Of a stretch of DNA of 64,000 bases, positions 20,270 to 30,090 are shown in pieces (the first letter of the stretch is position 1; each line of letters opens with the position of its first letter). The stretch is from contig BCKQ01000006.1 of NCBI GenBank assembly GCA_001600695.1, positions 946,862-1,010,861 of the forward strand. Direction: 5' to 3'. A model generated the notes under the pieces. That model made no database searches. It had not been told where the DNA came from and was given only the letters and a program-made list of their open reading frames with translations. Both the position numbers and the translations under genes were made by a program. Source of the DNA: Ascoidea asiatica. Its lineage: Eukaryota > Ascomycota > Saccharomycetes > Ascoideales > Ascoideaceae.

Positions 20270-23161
20270 TCAATTAACACTAGCTTGCTTTTCATAAAAT
20301 TCTATTAACTGATCCGAAGTTGTAGCATCTTCAGGGCCTTTATCATCTCTTTCTCTAAGAAATCTTGGAAATCTTAAACTTATACCTTTATCAAATCTAT
20401 CATATCCAGCTTTATACACAGGAGATAATGATAAATCAGCTGTCAACACTTCAAACAAAACAGTTGGCTCAAACCAAACATCTGGTTCTGCTGCTGAACT
20501 TCCTTTGTCATAGGCATAATATGATTTAGGTTGTTCAATTACAAGCTTTGATAGCTTCTCATATAATTTAAGTAGCATCTCATCAGAAAACCCTGTTCCC
20601 AATTTACATGTAGTTTCATACTCACCACTATCTGGATTATAACAAGCTAAAAGGTATCCTCCATACTTACCAGTTCTTTTACCTCTTCCATAATAAGCTC
20701 CAATAGCAACAAGATCGACAGAATCACCAATTCCTTCTAAATAATCCTTTTTTAATTTGAGCCAATTTCTTGATCTTTTTGATGGCTCATAATGACTTTC
20801 TTTTCCCTCTAAAACCTTTATCATTAACCCCTCACAAGAATCTGATATTGATTTATCTAAAAACACCTGTATATCATCAACATTCGAAGAATCTAATTTA
20901 GTGGCAAATTGAAATTTACCAGGTTGATCGATTAGATTATCCTTCAAAATTTCTCTTCTTTCTTTTAGACTTTTATTTATTAGTGGGACATTATTGAGAC
21001 ATAATATATCAAATGCGAAAAGACAAACTTGAACTTTAATATCTTCTTTGTTAACATCTTTTCTTTTTCTTGTAGATAGTACTTGAAAAGGTAATATTTT
21101 GGATGTTTCTCTATCCCAAGCAACTGCCTCACAATCAAGAATTAAAGATTTTACAAAATCTGATTTTTCTGGTCGAACAAAGCCTTTTAATGAATCAATT
21201 AAATCTGGATATCTTTGAGTCATATCTTCAGAATTTCTTGAAAATACTTTGATTTCATTTTTATCATTATTTAGAAAATGAACCTGAGCCCTTTCTCCAT
21301 CATATTTATATTCACAAGTAAAATTTATATTTTGAAATCTATCCAAAATCTCAGATATTGCTTTTGTTGGTTTAGCCAACATTGGTTTTAATGGTATTCC
21401 GGGTATTAATTGAATATGTTTGTCTAAATTTAAAACTCCATGTTCAATTGATTTATTTATTACAATTTCATAATTTGGAATTTGACAAAAAGCATCTCGT
21501 ATTTTATCTTCTGCATCTGCTATTAAATTTGGCGTTATTCTTTTTTTTTTGCTGGTAATTTTGATTTCATTACTAATTTCATAATTTATCAAGGCTTGTG
21601 CTAGTGAAACTAAGACAGTTTTTTCAGCAAGGCCAATTCTTAATTTTCCTTCAAGAGATCTTATTAAAAATTTAGCTTCGTCACCTTCACATGCTGTTAA
21701 CATTCTCGTTATAATATTCACCTTTTTCTGTTGAGAATTTATGCCTGATAAATTTGCAATTTCTCTTAAACTATTAAGTACAGTTATCGTATCTAATTGT
21801 TTTTGTCTAAACATTGTAGGTTGACTTTTTTTTGATTGTTCTGCAATTTCACCTAAATCACCAATTTCTTGATAACTTTTCTTTATATTTGCAGGAGATC
21901 TACCAGAAGACTGACTTATTGCTTTAATTAAAATAGTCTCACCAAGGCCTAACTCTAATCCTTCATAATCAGGACCTAATCGATTAATAAAAAGATATAC
22001 TACAGGAATAAGAAATGAAGGGTTTGCATTTAATACTGAAATGAAAAATTTTGAACAAATTTGAATAATCTTCAATCTTGAAGATTCTTTTTCAATTTTT
22101 CCAAATATATCTGTTAAATTTTTATAATACAATTGACCAGATGAATTTAAAATATTTTTATCGTTAGAGATATCTTGAGCCAAAGGTTCTTGTAAAAGTT
22201 GCTCGATTTCCTTCACTTCTTCTTTGTGTACTTTAAGATTATCTTCATTGTCTATATAGGATTGATCTAACTGATTATTTTCATCAGTATCAGTATCATC
22301 ATCCTTTATGACATTTTTTATATTTCTTTTTCTTTTTGATTTTGATTTTGATTTAAGATTTTTTTTGGGACTTTTAATAGCCGTAGAAATAGGCTCAATA
22401 TCAGAAGAACTATCATCGGATATATCTATCATTTTAGTATCATCATCCGATAATACTGATATTTTTGACTTTTTGAGGGATGGCTCTTTTTTCACTTTGG
22501 ATTCACTATTAGAATTTTTTCGTTTTCTTACTTTTTTTTTAGGTGAAGTGGAAGAATCAGAACTAAGATCTTTTAGTTTTGAATTTTCAGATTTAATTTC
22601 TTTGGGAGACTCCAATGTAGAAGATGTATCCTTCCCTATCTTTATGTTCTTAATATCATCATTATGATCCAATTCTAAAGCTCTTTCCGAAAGAGGTGAA
22701 TCGCAGTTTTGATTATCAATTTTTTCTCTTTTATCATCTATTTTTTTTTCATCATCATTACTACTTTTCAAATCTTCTGAGAGTTTGTTATTATTGATAT
22801 CTTCAACTTGATCTTTTGAAGTTGCTGAACCAGAAGATGTAGGAGGTGTTGTCAGTTTACTAACAAGTTTGCCTATATCATGAATACCATTCTTCTTTTT
22901 TGTTGGTTTAACATTAGAGAAAAATCTAGCTAATGATTGTTGTTTTGCAGATGATCTAGATTTTGATGAACCTTTTGCCATTTTATGATCAATTAAAAAA
23001 TTATTAGAATTTGAAAAACCTAAAATTTTGGAAGATAATGAAAATGGTTGGTATGTAGAGAAAAAAATTGAGTTAACCGATTGATTCTTAAAAATTGATG
23101 ATTTTAAATGATTTTTAGAAACATAAGAAATGGAATTGATATAATTACTTGTTAAAGTCAT
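20270..23161 (-). CDS. CDC9: DNA ligase I (ATP-dependent), probably dual-targeted
   Basis: Joins Okazaki fragments in the nucleus and nicks in mitochondria. The 963-residue frame has two useful starts. Met1 (23161) precedes a basic/Ser-rich presequence (residues 1-60) suited to mitochondria. Met61 (22981, MAKGSSKSRSS) gives a nuclear form with a PCNA-binding box just behind it (Gln74, Leu77, Phe80, Phe81). This resembles the two-start arrangement known for S. cerevisiae CDC9. After a charged linker (about 90-330) come the DNA-binding domain, the nucleotidyltransferase domain with Lys619 in the EYKYDGERAQ motif, and the OB-fold domain ending SLRFPRFLRERDDKGPEDAT. It is divergent from PET8 with a 550-bp shared upstream region. 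Confidence 0.95.
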   Translation of the reverse strand: MTLTSNYINSISYVSKNHLKSSIFKNQSVNSIFFSTYQPFSLSSKILGFSNSNNFLIDHKMAKGSSKSRSSAKQQSLARFFSNVKPTKKKNGIHDIGKLVSKLTTPPTSSGSATSKDQVEDINNNKLSEDLKSSNDDEKKIDDKREKIDNQNCDSPLSERALELDHNDDIKNIKIGKDTSSTLESPKEIKSENSKLKDLSSDSSTSPKKKVRKRKNSNSESKVKKEPSLKKSKISVLSDDDTKMIDISDDSSSDIEPISTAIKSPKKNLKSKSKSKRKRNIKNVIKDDDTDTDENNQLDQSYIDNEDNLKVHKEEVKEIEQLLQEPLAQDISNDKNILNSSGQLYYKNLTDIFGKIEKESSRLKIIQICSKFFISVLNANPSFLIPVVYLFINRLGPDYEGLELGLGETILIKAISQSSGRSPANIKKSYQEIGDLGEIAEQSKKSQPTMFRQKQLDTITVLNSLREIANLSGINSQQKKVNIITRMLTACEGDEAKFLIRSLEGKLRIGLAEKTVLVSLAQALINYEISNEIKITSKKKRITPNLIADAEDKIRDAFCQIPNYEIVINKSIEHGVLNLDKHIQLIPGIPLKPMLAKPTKAISEILDRFQNINFTCEYKYDGERAQVHFLNNDKNEIKVFSRNSEDMTQRYPDLIDSLKGFVRPEKSDFVKSLILDCEAVAWDRETSKILPFQVLSTRKRKDVNKEDIKVQVCLFAFDILCLNNVPLINKSLKERREILKDNLIDQPGKFQFATKLDSSNVDDIQVFLDKSISDSCEGLMIKVLEGKESHYEPSKRSRNWLKLKKDYLEGIGDSVDLVAIGAYYGRGKRTGKYGGYLLACYNPDSGEYETTCKLGTGFSDEMLLKLYEKLSKLVIEQPKSYYAYDKGSSAAEPDVWFEPTVLFEVLTADLSLSPVYKAGYDRFDKGISLRFPRFLRERDDKGPEDATTSDQLIEFYEKQASVN

Positions 23162-23711
23162 CAGAAATAACTAAGATTTTTGCATAAAAAATGAAATAAA
23201 ACAAGAATTGAAACCACAGAAAATAAAGTTATTTAAGATCAAAACAACTAATATCGCAAAATAAATTGAGAAAAAGGAAAACGCGTAAAATACAAAAAAT
23301 AAACACCACACATAGGGAACGAGACATTTCTCTAATTCCACTGCAATGGTGCCGTAAGAAGGATGGTGCATAATTGTTTGGATTCTAGGGCAACTCATCC
23401 CAATCTTAATTTTCTTGAATTTTTACAGAGCACTAAATAAATAAACTCAAAGGGTGTAATTAGCCAATATTCCTATTTTCGATTGTTACGATATTATCCA
23501 TCGCTTGGAAAATGACTTCGAGTCAAAGAGAATAAAAGGATGATAGATTTTTCAATGTTTCTGGGATCCATGAAATATTTATATTAGAATTGATCAGTTA
23601 ATCAATAATTAATAATAAATAATTGATAACATTCATCATTCGAAAGGAATTGTTTCTTTTTTTTGTGGCATTTTCAATTGCAATTGTTTTTATTGTGTCG
23701 AATATTGTCAA
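23162..23711. promoter_or_regulatory. divergent promoter CDC9/PET8
   Basis: Region between the CDC9 and PET8 first ATGs. It contains ACGCGT (about 23280), the MCB core recognised by MBF at S-phase genes, about 120 bp upstream of the CDC9 start, consistent with cell-cycle control of DNA ligase. Short ATG frames within it are not supported as genes. Confidence 0.5.
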
Positions 23712-24685
23712 ATGGATTATCAAGCTTTTTTTATATCTCTAATTGTATGAACTTTTACTTTATATTTAATCTTTAAAAGAATCATATATTCTAATTGAAA
23801 ATATTGGACAAATAATAACTAATTGAATTAAATTGATGTTTAAAATATCAGAGTGGTGGTTGTGCAGGAACTTCAACAGATATTGTTTTTTTTCCAATTG
23901 ACACTATAAAAACTAGATTACAAGCTAAAGGAGGTTTTTTCAAAAATGGTGGTTGGAAAGGAATTTATAGAGGTTTAGGTAGTGCAGTTGTAGCTTCTGC
24001 TCCATCGGCTTCTTTATTTTTTATCACATATGATTCTCTTAAAAGAAATATTAAACCAATTATCTCACAACAAATTAAAAATGATCAATTATCTTCTACT
24101 TTAACACAAATGATAAGTGCTTCATGTGGTGAAATAAGTGCTTGCTTAGTTAGAGTTCCTGCAGAAGTAATTAAACAAAGAACTCAAACTTATAAATTTA
24201 ATTCAAATTCATCATTAGATTCTTTAAAATTTATTTTAAAAAATGAAAATGGTGAAGGAATTTTAAAAGGTTTATATAGAGGATGGGGAAGTACAATATT
24301 CAGAGAAATTCCATTTACAATGATTCAATTTCCATTATATGAATATTTAAAAAAAAATTGGGCAATTCAACAAAATAAAGAAAAAGTTTCACCATTACAA
24401 GGTTCATTATGTGGATCAATTGCAGGTGGTAGTGCAGCAGCTTTAACAACACCATTAGATGTACTAAAAACAAGAATTATGTTAAATGAAAAAAGAATTG
24501 GAATTATTCAAATTTCAAAATCAATTTATAAAGAAGAAGGATATTCTGCATTTTTTAGAGGTATTGGACCAAGAACAATGTGGATAAGTTTAGGTGGAGC
24601 AATTTTTTTAGGAGTTTATGAAACTGTTAGTACAATTTTAAGCTCTTCATTACCTAAAGAAAATTCAAAATTTTCAAAAAATTAA
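23712..24685 (+). CDS. PET8: mitochondrial S-adenosylmethionine carrier, one intron
   Basis: Imports S-adenosylmethionine into mitochondria. Exon 1 is only 33 nt (23712-23744, MDYQAFFISLI). The 107-nt intron has donor GTATGA, a weak branch AACTAAT (23817-23823) and acceptor ATCAG. Exon 2 is 23852-24685. The 288-residue product fits the 284 of S. cerevisiae Pet8, and the join restores the family sequence SLISGGCAGTSTDIVFFPID. Three carrier signatures are visible: PIDTIKTR, PAEVIKQR and PLDVLKTR. An unspliced model starting at the internal ATG 24110 would lose the whole first repeat. The donor is slightly off consensus. Confidence 0.88.
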
Positions 24686-24915
24686 TCATTTATAGTACTT
24701 ATTTTAGGATAGCATAACGTATATTGTAAATATAAATCATTTAGATAAAATATAAATGTAATTGAAAATGTTAATTAAATTATGTTAAGATGAAATTAAA
24801 AGAGTTATTATCAGGAATGAAAAAAAATAAAAATTGAGAAATAATAAAAAAGTTCTTGAAGAAAAAGTGAATTTGATAATGATAATAATAGTGATAATAA
24901 TGTTATTATTATTAC

Positions 24916-25275
24916 TTATTTATTAATAATGTTACTAATTGAAGGATTTTTTCTTAAATTTGTTGAATTATTATTTTCAAAAGAAGTTTTATTACTGATT
25001 GGCTGATTAATAAAAGTATTTGAGCTTTGATTTGAACTTGGATTTGAAATTTGATTTGAGGTTTGATTTGAAGTTTGATTGGAGGTTTCCACTGTTTGAT
25101 CAACTCCTTCAATGTTAATATCTAATAAATCTACTTCATTAAATAATTTATCAATTCTACCATCTAAATTATTTAATAATGTTTCTAATTGAGAAATAGC
25201 AGCTTCGGCTTCATTCATATATTTAAATGTTTCTGAAAATTCACCAGCAGTTGGGTTGATAGGGCTTACTACCAT
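24916..25275 (-). CDS. small coiled-coil protein of unknown function
   Basis: 119 residues. Residues about 12-55 form a probable amphipathic coiled coil (FKYMNEAEAAISQLETLLNN, then GRIDKLFNEVDLLD). The C-terminal half is a low-complexity tail with repeated SNQ units (about 65-90). I do not recognise the family. The size and layout recall small subunits of complexes such as BLOC-1 or DASH, but no signature supports either. The ATG at 25275 is the first in the frame, and the gene is convergent with PET8. Confidence 0.55.
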   Translation of the reverse strand: MVVSPINPTAGEFSETFKYMNEAEAAISQLETLLNNLDGRIDKLFNEVDLLDINIEGVDQTVETSNQTSNQTSNQISNPSSNQSSNTFINQPISNKTSFENNNSTNLRKNPSISNIINK

Positions 25276-25924
25276 TTTTAATTAATAATGTTGAATTCCT
25301 ATTAGTTGTATTTTCAGATTAACACTGTAAGATAACCAAATTGAAAAAAGGAAAAGCTTGAAAACAAATAAAATAATAAGGAATAAATAAATCCAAGCTA
25401 AGAAGTTGAAATAGTGGAAAGTCAAAAGGTGCTGTAGAATGAAAGTATTCAAGAGAATTAGATAGTTAAGGAATCCAATAGTTGAATAATTGAATAAGTA
25501 TTACTGATGTAGTTATTGAATTGAATCAAATTGAATTAAATGAAACAAAAGAAAAAGAAGAAGAATATGAAGAATCAAAAGTGAATCCATTGACCTTTCC
25601 TACATCTCCAGTTATCAGACCAAGCTTTAAATTGTTTCTCCAAACCAGTCCCAGAACTGCACCGCAGCCCAGCACTCTTCCGACGCGTGGCCATGGACGC
25701 AGACGTGCAACTGCGTTTTGCGTGGGCTTTCTTTTGCACGCTTTAATGCGCCACGTATGAAGAAAAAACTTGTCCTAAATTTTCTTCAAGTTGTGCCCTA
25801 TCACCTAACTATATTATAATGTAAAGTTACAATTTGAAATAATGAAAATATAAAATTTGTAAATTTAATTCATTATTTAATATATACAGATTAGAGTTTT
25901 TGTTTATTACAAGTTTTGTTTAGA
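25276..25924. other. intergenic region upstream of the coiled-coil gene
   Basis: Between the coiled-coil gene start and the TIM44 stop. A GC-rich patch at about 25620-25760 contains ACGCGT and GTGGCCATGGAC. An open frame across it (25521-25760) begins with TTG and has no homology I recognise, so I do not call a gene. Confidence 0.55.
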
Positions 25925-27313
25925 TCAAGTAAAAGTACGAGAACCAGCACGAACAAATTCTAATACTTTCCAACCTTCAGTTTCTTTATCATCCATTTTT
26001 TCTGGAATTCTAGTTAATACAAGAGCATAAGTTGATAATTGAATATTAGATTCAGTTCCAGCAGTAATTTTACCAGTTTTTTTATCTTTAAAAAGATGAA
26101 TTTCTTGAGCTCTACAACCAACAACAAAACATGGAATATTTGCAGGTGGTAATAATTTAGCACTAACAATATCAACACCTCTAATATCAAGAACTCTACC
26201 ATCAGCATATAAACCTTTTTCAGTAAATTGTTTTGTTGTTGCATTCCAAACATTAAATGGAGCTTCACTTAACCAAGTTTTTAAAACTTTTTGATCACCT
26301 TTAACATAAGCATCTAAAATTTCTGGTAAAATATATTCTCTTAAATTTTTTTGAAAATCATCAACTTTAAAAGTTGGATCCATTAATTTAAAACTTCTAA
26401 TAACTCTTGCAGTTTCATTTTCACTAAAAAATCCACCAATTTTTTCAAATATAGTTCTAAATAAAGAAATAAGTCCATTATCACTTTCATCCCATTTTAA
26501 TCTTAAATCTGCAATTAATCTACCAATTGGAGATGTAATTTTAAAATTTTCCCATTTTTCACTTAATTTTGGTTTTGAAACTTTATAATTAGTTGTAACA
26601 ATTTCATTACCAGATAAATCATTTGATTTTATAGCTACATGAATTTTACCAAATTTAAAATCATTTTCTCTTTTTGCTCTTCTATCTTTTTTATCAATAA
26701 AACCTCCATAAGCAGAAGAAGAACCATCATCAATAACTTCAGAAACGTCTTTATAAATTCTAGTTTGTCTTACAGGTTCAAAAGTTTTATCAACAGTTTC
26801 TGCAGTTTTTGAAACTACTTTTCTTGTACTTTTACCAACATCAGATTCCCAAGCTTTATAAGCAACATCACCAACAACTTCACCAGTTTTTTTTAAAGTT
26901 TCTCCAACAATAGTTGAACCTTTTTGAGCTTTTTCATAAGCATCTTTAGCCTTTTTAAAAGCTTCAGATTCAGCCATTTTTCCAGATTCATCTTGTAAAG
27001 CTTTTATATCATTTTTTAATTCTTTTGATTTACTCCATTCATCTTTAAAAGTTTCGAAAAAAATTTGAACTGGTGATTTTTCAGGACCATTATTTCTTTG
27101 TCTATTCTGCTGTTGATGATGACTATTGTTTTTATTAGTATTAGTATTATCTTGCTGCTGTTTCTGCTGTTGTTGATTTGTATTATTATTAAATACACTA
27201 GAAGAATGAAAACATCTAATTCGAGAAGTGTTTACTATTAGTTGCTTTGATATTATTGGAATAAAACCATTTTGAACTAAGCTTTTTGTAGTTATTAAAG
27301 ATCTTCGATACAT
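25925..27313 (-). CDS. TIM44: TIM23 motor component Tim44
   Basis: Peripheral inner-membrane protein that tethers mitochondrial Hsp70 to the TIM23 channel for matrix protein import. The 462-residue product (S. cerevisiae 431) has a basic, Ser-rich presequence at about 1-40 (MYRRSLITTKSLVQNGF...CFHSSS). A Gln/Asn-rich stretch (about 40-75) follows, then a charged helical region (about 80-200). The Tim44 C-terminal domain spans about 270-462, with FMLMDPTF-like SFKLMDPTFKVDDF, VLDIRGVDIVSAKLLPPANI and the closing WKVLEFVRAGSRTFT. No intron. Confidence 0.94.
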   Translation of the reverse strand: MYRRSLITTKSLVQNGFIPIISKQLIVNTSRIRCFHSSSVFNNNTNQQQQKQQQDNTNTNKNNSHHQQQNRQRNNGPEKSPVQIFFETFKDEWSKSKELKNDIKALQDESGKMAESEAFKKAKDAYEKAQKGSTIVGETLKKTGEVVGDVAYKAWESDVGKSTRKVVSKTAETVDKTFEPVRQTRIYKDVSEVIDDGSSSAYGGFIDKKDRRAKRENDFKFGKIHVAIKSNDLSGNEIVTTNYKVSKPKLSEKWENFKITSPIGRLIADLRLKWDESDNGLISLFRTIFEKIGGFFSENETARVIRSFKLMDPTFKVDDFQKNLREYILPEILDAYVKGDQKVLKTWLSEAPFNVWNATTKQFTEKGLYADGRVLDIRGVDIVSAKLLPPANIPCFVVGCRAQEIHLFKDKKTGKITAGTESNIQLSTYALVLTRIPEKMDDKETEGWKVLEFVRAGSRTFT

Positions 27314-27820
27314 TACTTAATATCTATTATCTATTATTTGGTATTTAAATACTTAAATCTTTAAAAAATAAATAAATAAATAAATTATTTTTTGTTTTTT
27401 GATCTTTATACAAGGTAAATGAAACAACCAAAAAAAGAACTATATACAAAACGTATTTTCTGGCTTAAGCATAAACAAAAAACTAAAATAAAACCAGTTT
27501 CACTCTTGATTCAAGTTGTTATTTATTGACAAAGGTTTTGGTGATTCTGATGAAATTGAGTCTTGAAATGCTTTCAATGAGGCTTCTTTCCTGAACTTGC
27601 CTCCAGAGAAAGAAACTGCAAAAAGACTAATTCCTCCAGTGAAAATTTCACACCCCAAAACCGTCAAGAATCCGCAGTTCCGCGGAAATCCATACACTCT
27701 TTTCCGAAGTTTTGTCTGGAATTCCCGGAAATTAAACTAAATCATGTGATTGCGCTTGTTTTTTGCCAGTGCTTTTTCGGATTTCTTCGCTTTTTGCCTT
27801 TGCTTTTTTTTTCATTTTGT
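27314..27820. other. intergenic region TIM44/WBP4-like gene
   Basis: TIM44 promoter side. GC-rich for this genome over about 27560-27720 (for example TTCCGCGGAAA), then T-rich toward the WBP4-like stop. A minus-strand frame at 27500-27697 starts with GTG and is not accepted as a gene. Confidence 0.55.
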
Positions 27821-28493
27821 TTATTTCGAGATTTTGTTTTTTGTGTTTTTGCTGCTTTTGCTGCTTTTTGTGGATTTCCTTCGTTTTTTGAAGACGACGC
27901 TGCTGGAGAAAGAGGACGAGTCTTCAGAGTTTGCTTCTGGCTCTGCTGCTTCTGCTTCTTCTGCTGCTCTGTCTGCTCTGTCTGCTCTCACTCTCGAAGC
28001 TGATATTTTCTTCGGCTGTGAAAGATCCCAGTTCTGAATTTCCCTGACTGACTTTTTGGTTTTATCGTTTTCTTTGTTGAATTTTTCTTCTTCATCTTTG
28101 GTATAATTTTCCAATTTGTTCTGATTCTCATTTCTAGAATGTATTTCTTCTTCATCAACTGAAGCCCATGCTCCAATTGAATGGTTTTGTTCAGGAATTG
28201 ATTTAATTTCTTTATTTATCTCATAATTCTGTTGATTTATTTTTACTTTTTTATTATCATTTCCAATTTGGTTTTTTTCCTCTTCAATATTTTTATAATG
28301 AAGTAAATTTATTGATTTTTGAGTATTCCTTTGATGTTTGCTTGATAATTCATGATTTTTTTTTTGAATTTTAGATCCATCAACAAACTATTTAAAATTG
28401 TTAGTATTTTATAATTATTATTATCATTATTATCATTATATAATAAATATATCAACTCACTATTTTACATTGCTTACACCAATAACGTCCCAT
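27821..28493 (-). CDS. WBP4/FBP21-like U1-type zinc-finger splicing protein, one intron
   Basis: Two exons on the minus strand: 28493-28461 (33 nt, MGRYWCKQCKI) and 28387-27821, giving 199 residues. The 73-nt intron has donor GTGAGT, canonical branch TACTAAC (28406-28400) and acceptor AAATAG. Splicing rebuilds a matrin/U1-type C2H2 finger: Cys6, Cys9, then His23 and His29 (HELSSKH). Further matches to remembered WBP4 are GAWASVDEEE mid-protein and VVFKKRR near the C-terminus. No WW domain is present. WBP4 is a spliceosome B-complex factor. The C-terminal third is GC-rich and low-complexity (Arg-Ala-Asp, Ser, Lys). Divergent from the CWF19-like gene. Confidence 0.7.
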
Positions 28494-28749
28494 TTTATTA
28501 TATTATATTATATTATATTATATTATGATATATCTATTAAATTTATTAAATTTATTATTTAATTTCAATATAATCTACTGTATTAGAATAGTCTTTAACT
28601 ACTGCACCGCTATTCAAGTTTTTTTCATTAACCGTTCCTAAAATATTTTCTTCATTTTTTCCGAGTTTTGAAAATGCTTTAAATTTATTAGCAACAAAAT
28701 AACATTAACTTAACATTACTTATTTATCAAAATATAATTAATATAAAAA
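28494..28749. promoter_or_regulatory. 256-bp bidirectional promoter of two splicing genes
   Basis: Separates the first ATGs of the WBP4-like (-) and CWF19-like (+) genes. It begins with a TATTA pentamer tandem (about 28497-28527), so the WBP4-like 5' leader is probably short and highly AT-rich. The small size suggests shared regulation; this is inference from arrangement. Confidence 0.5.
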
Positions 28750-30090
28750 ATGACTGATAAAAAAAGTAATACATCAAATTCAAAATCTTATCAACTTGTA
28801 AGTGATGATTATAAAATAAATAAAAGAAAAAAGAAAAGTACTATAAATAATAAAGATGTTATGAAGAAGAAAAAAAAGCTTTCAAGTGCAAATTTGTTAT
28901 TAAGTCTAGATGATAAAAATAATCATAATGAATTTTCAAAGAAATTTTTATCTGGTGAAACTATTTCAAACAATATAATAGACAATACTTCAAGTAATGA
29001 TTTAAATCATTCTTCATCACTGAATAATAATTCAAGAAATAAATATAATTCTGAAAAAAATCATGATTATGATTATTCTTTAATGAAAAATATTTTAAAA
29101 GATAAAAAATTTAAATCAGATTTAGATTATTTAGATTCAAATGCGAATAATTTAGCCCTTTTAAATAATAATAATATTAATATCAAAAGTATAATTGGAA
29201 ATGAAAATGGAAATGAAAATGAAAATAATAATTGTATATATTGTTTAGATAATTCAATTCATTTAAATTCAAAATTAATTATTTCAATATCTGAATATTC
29301 TTATATATCTTTACAAACAAATTTTATAACTTCACTTTATAATATAAAAAATAAAAACAATAATAATAATAATAATTATAACATTATTAAAGAAATACCT
29401 TCAAGTTTTTCAATATGTTTTTTAAATCATGAATTAAATTCTTTATATTTTGATATAAATTCAAATGAATGGAAAGATATTAAAAATTATATGATTTCAA
29501 TTTCAAAATATTATTATTCAATGAATTATTCTGTAATTTTTTATGAATATTATATCAATGAAAATAATAAAACTTTTAATAAAAATCATGGAAAAATAAA
29601 ATCATTACCAATTCCATTAAATTTTGCTTCTTCAATTAAAAGTTATTTCAAAAATGAAATTTCAAATGATTTTAATAATCAATTAATTGATACTTCTAAT
29701 AATAAATTTCATAAATTAATTTCAAAACAATCTTCTTATTTTCATATTTGGTTTACTATTGATGGTGGTTATGGTTATTTAATTGAAGATCCTTTAAAAT
29801 GGAAAAATAATTATAAAAATGATGATTTTTTTATAAAATCAATGATTGGTTCAAGTTTATTTGGTTTAAATAAACTTGATTTAAATATCTTGAATCAAAA
29901 TAAAAGTAAAAAAGATCATGAAAAAGGTAATTATCCTTATTGGAATAAATTCAATGGTGGTGTTCTCAATTATACAAATGATGATTCAAATAATAATAAA
30001 GGTAAAGGAAAAGAATTAAATCAATTTGAACATAAAAGACTTGAAGAAGTTGAAACCAAATGGGGATCATTTGACTGGACTTTAAAATAA
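28750..30090 (+). CDS. Cwf19-like (CwfJ domain) splicing protein
   Basis: 446 residues. The N-terminal half is Lys/Asn/Ser-rich with helix-forming DYSLMKNILKDKKFKSDLDY. The C-terminal half fits the CwfJ domains. It contains a CIYC zinc-type pair (about 164-167), then KLIISISEYSYISLQ, corresponding to the conserved HLIVSIG/YLALP segment, and YFHIWFTIDGGYGYLIEDP, corresponding to the second CwfJ domain. It ends GSFDWTL as Cwf19 proteins end FDWT or FDFT. Family members act in late spliceosomes and intron lariat turnover. Which CWF19 subclass is uncertain, but the layout fits CWF19L2/Cwf19 better than Drn1. Several usual histidines in the HIT-like part appear absent, so catalysis is doubtful. 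Confidence 0.72.
   Translation: MTDKKSNTSNSKSYQLVSDDYKINKRKKKSTINNKDVMKKKKKLSSANLLLSLDDKNNHNEFSKKFLSGETISNNIIDNTSSNDLNHSSSLNNNSRNKYNSEKNHDYDYSLMKNILKDKKFKSDLDYLDSNANNLALLNNNNINIKSIIGNENGNENENNNCIYCLDNSIHLNSKLIISISEYSYISLQTNFITSLYNIKNKNNNNNNNYNIIKEIPSSFSICFLNHELNSLYFDINSNEWKDIKNYMISISKYYYSMNYSVIFYEYYINENNKTFNKNHGKIKSLPIPLNFASSIKSYFKNEISNDFNNQLIDTSNNKFHKLISKQSSYFHIWFTIDGGYGYLIEDPLKWKNNYKNDDFFIKSMIGSSLFGLNKLDLNILNQNKSKKDHEKGNYPYWNKFNGGVLNYTNDDSNNNKGKGKELNQFEHKRLEEVETKWGSFDWTLK

Noticed and set aside
25521..25760. 79-codon plus-strand frame
   Set aside because: TTG start, no family resemblance, crosses a GC-rich patch.
27500..27697. 65-codon minus-strand frame next to TIM44
   Set aside because: GTG start and no homology.
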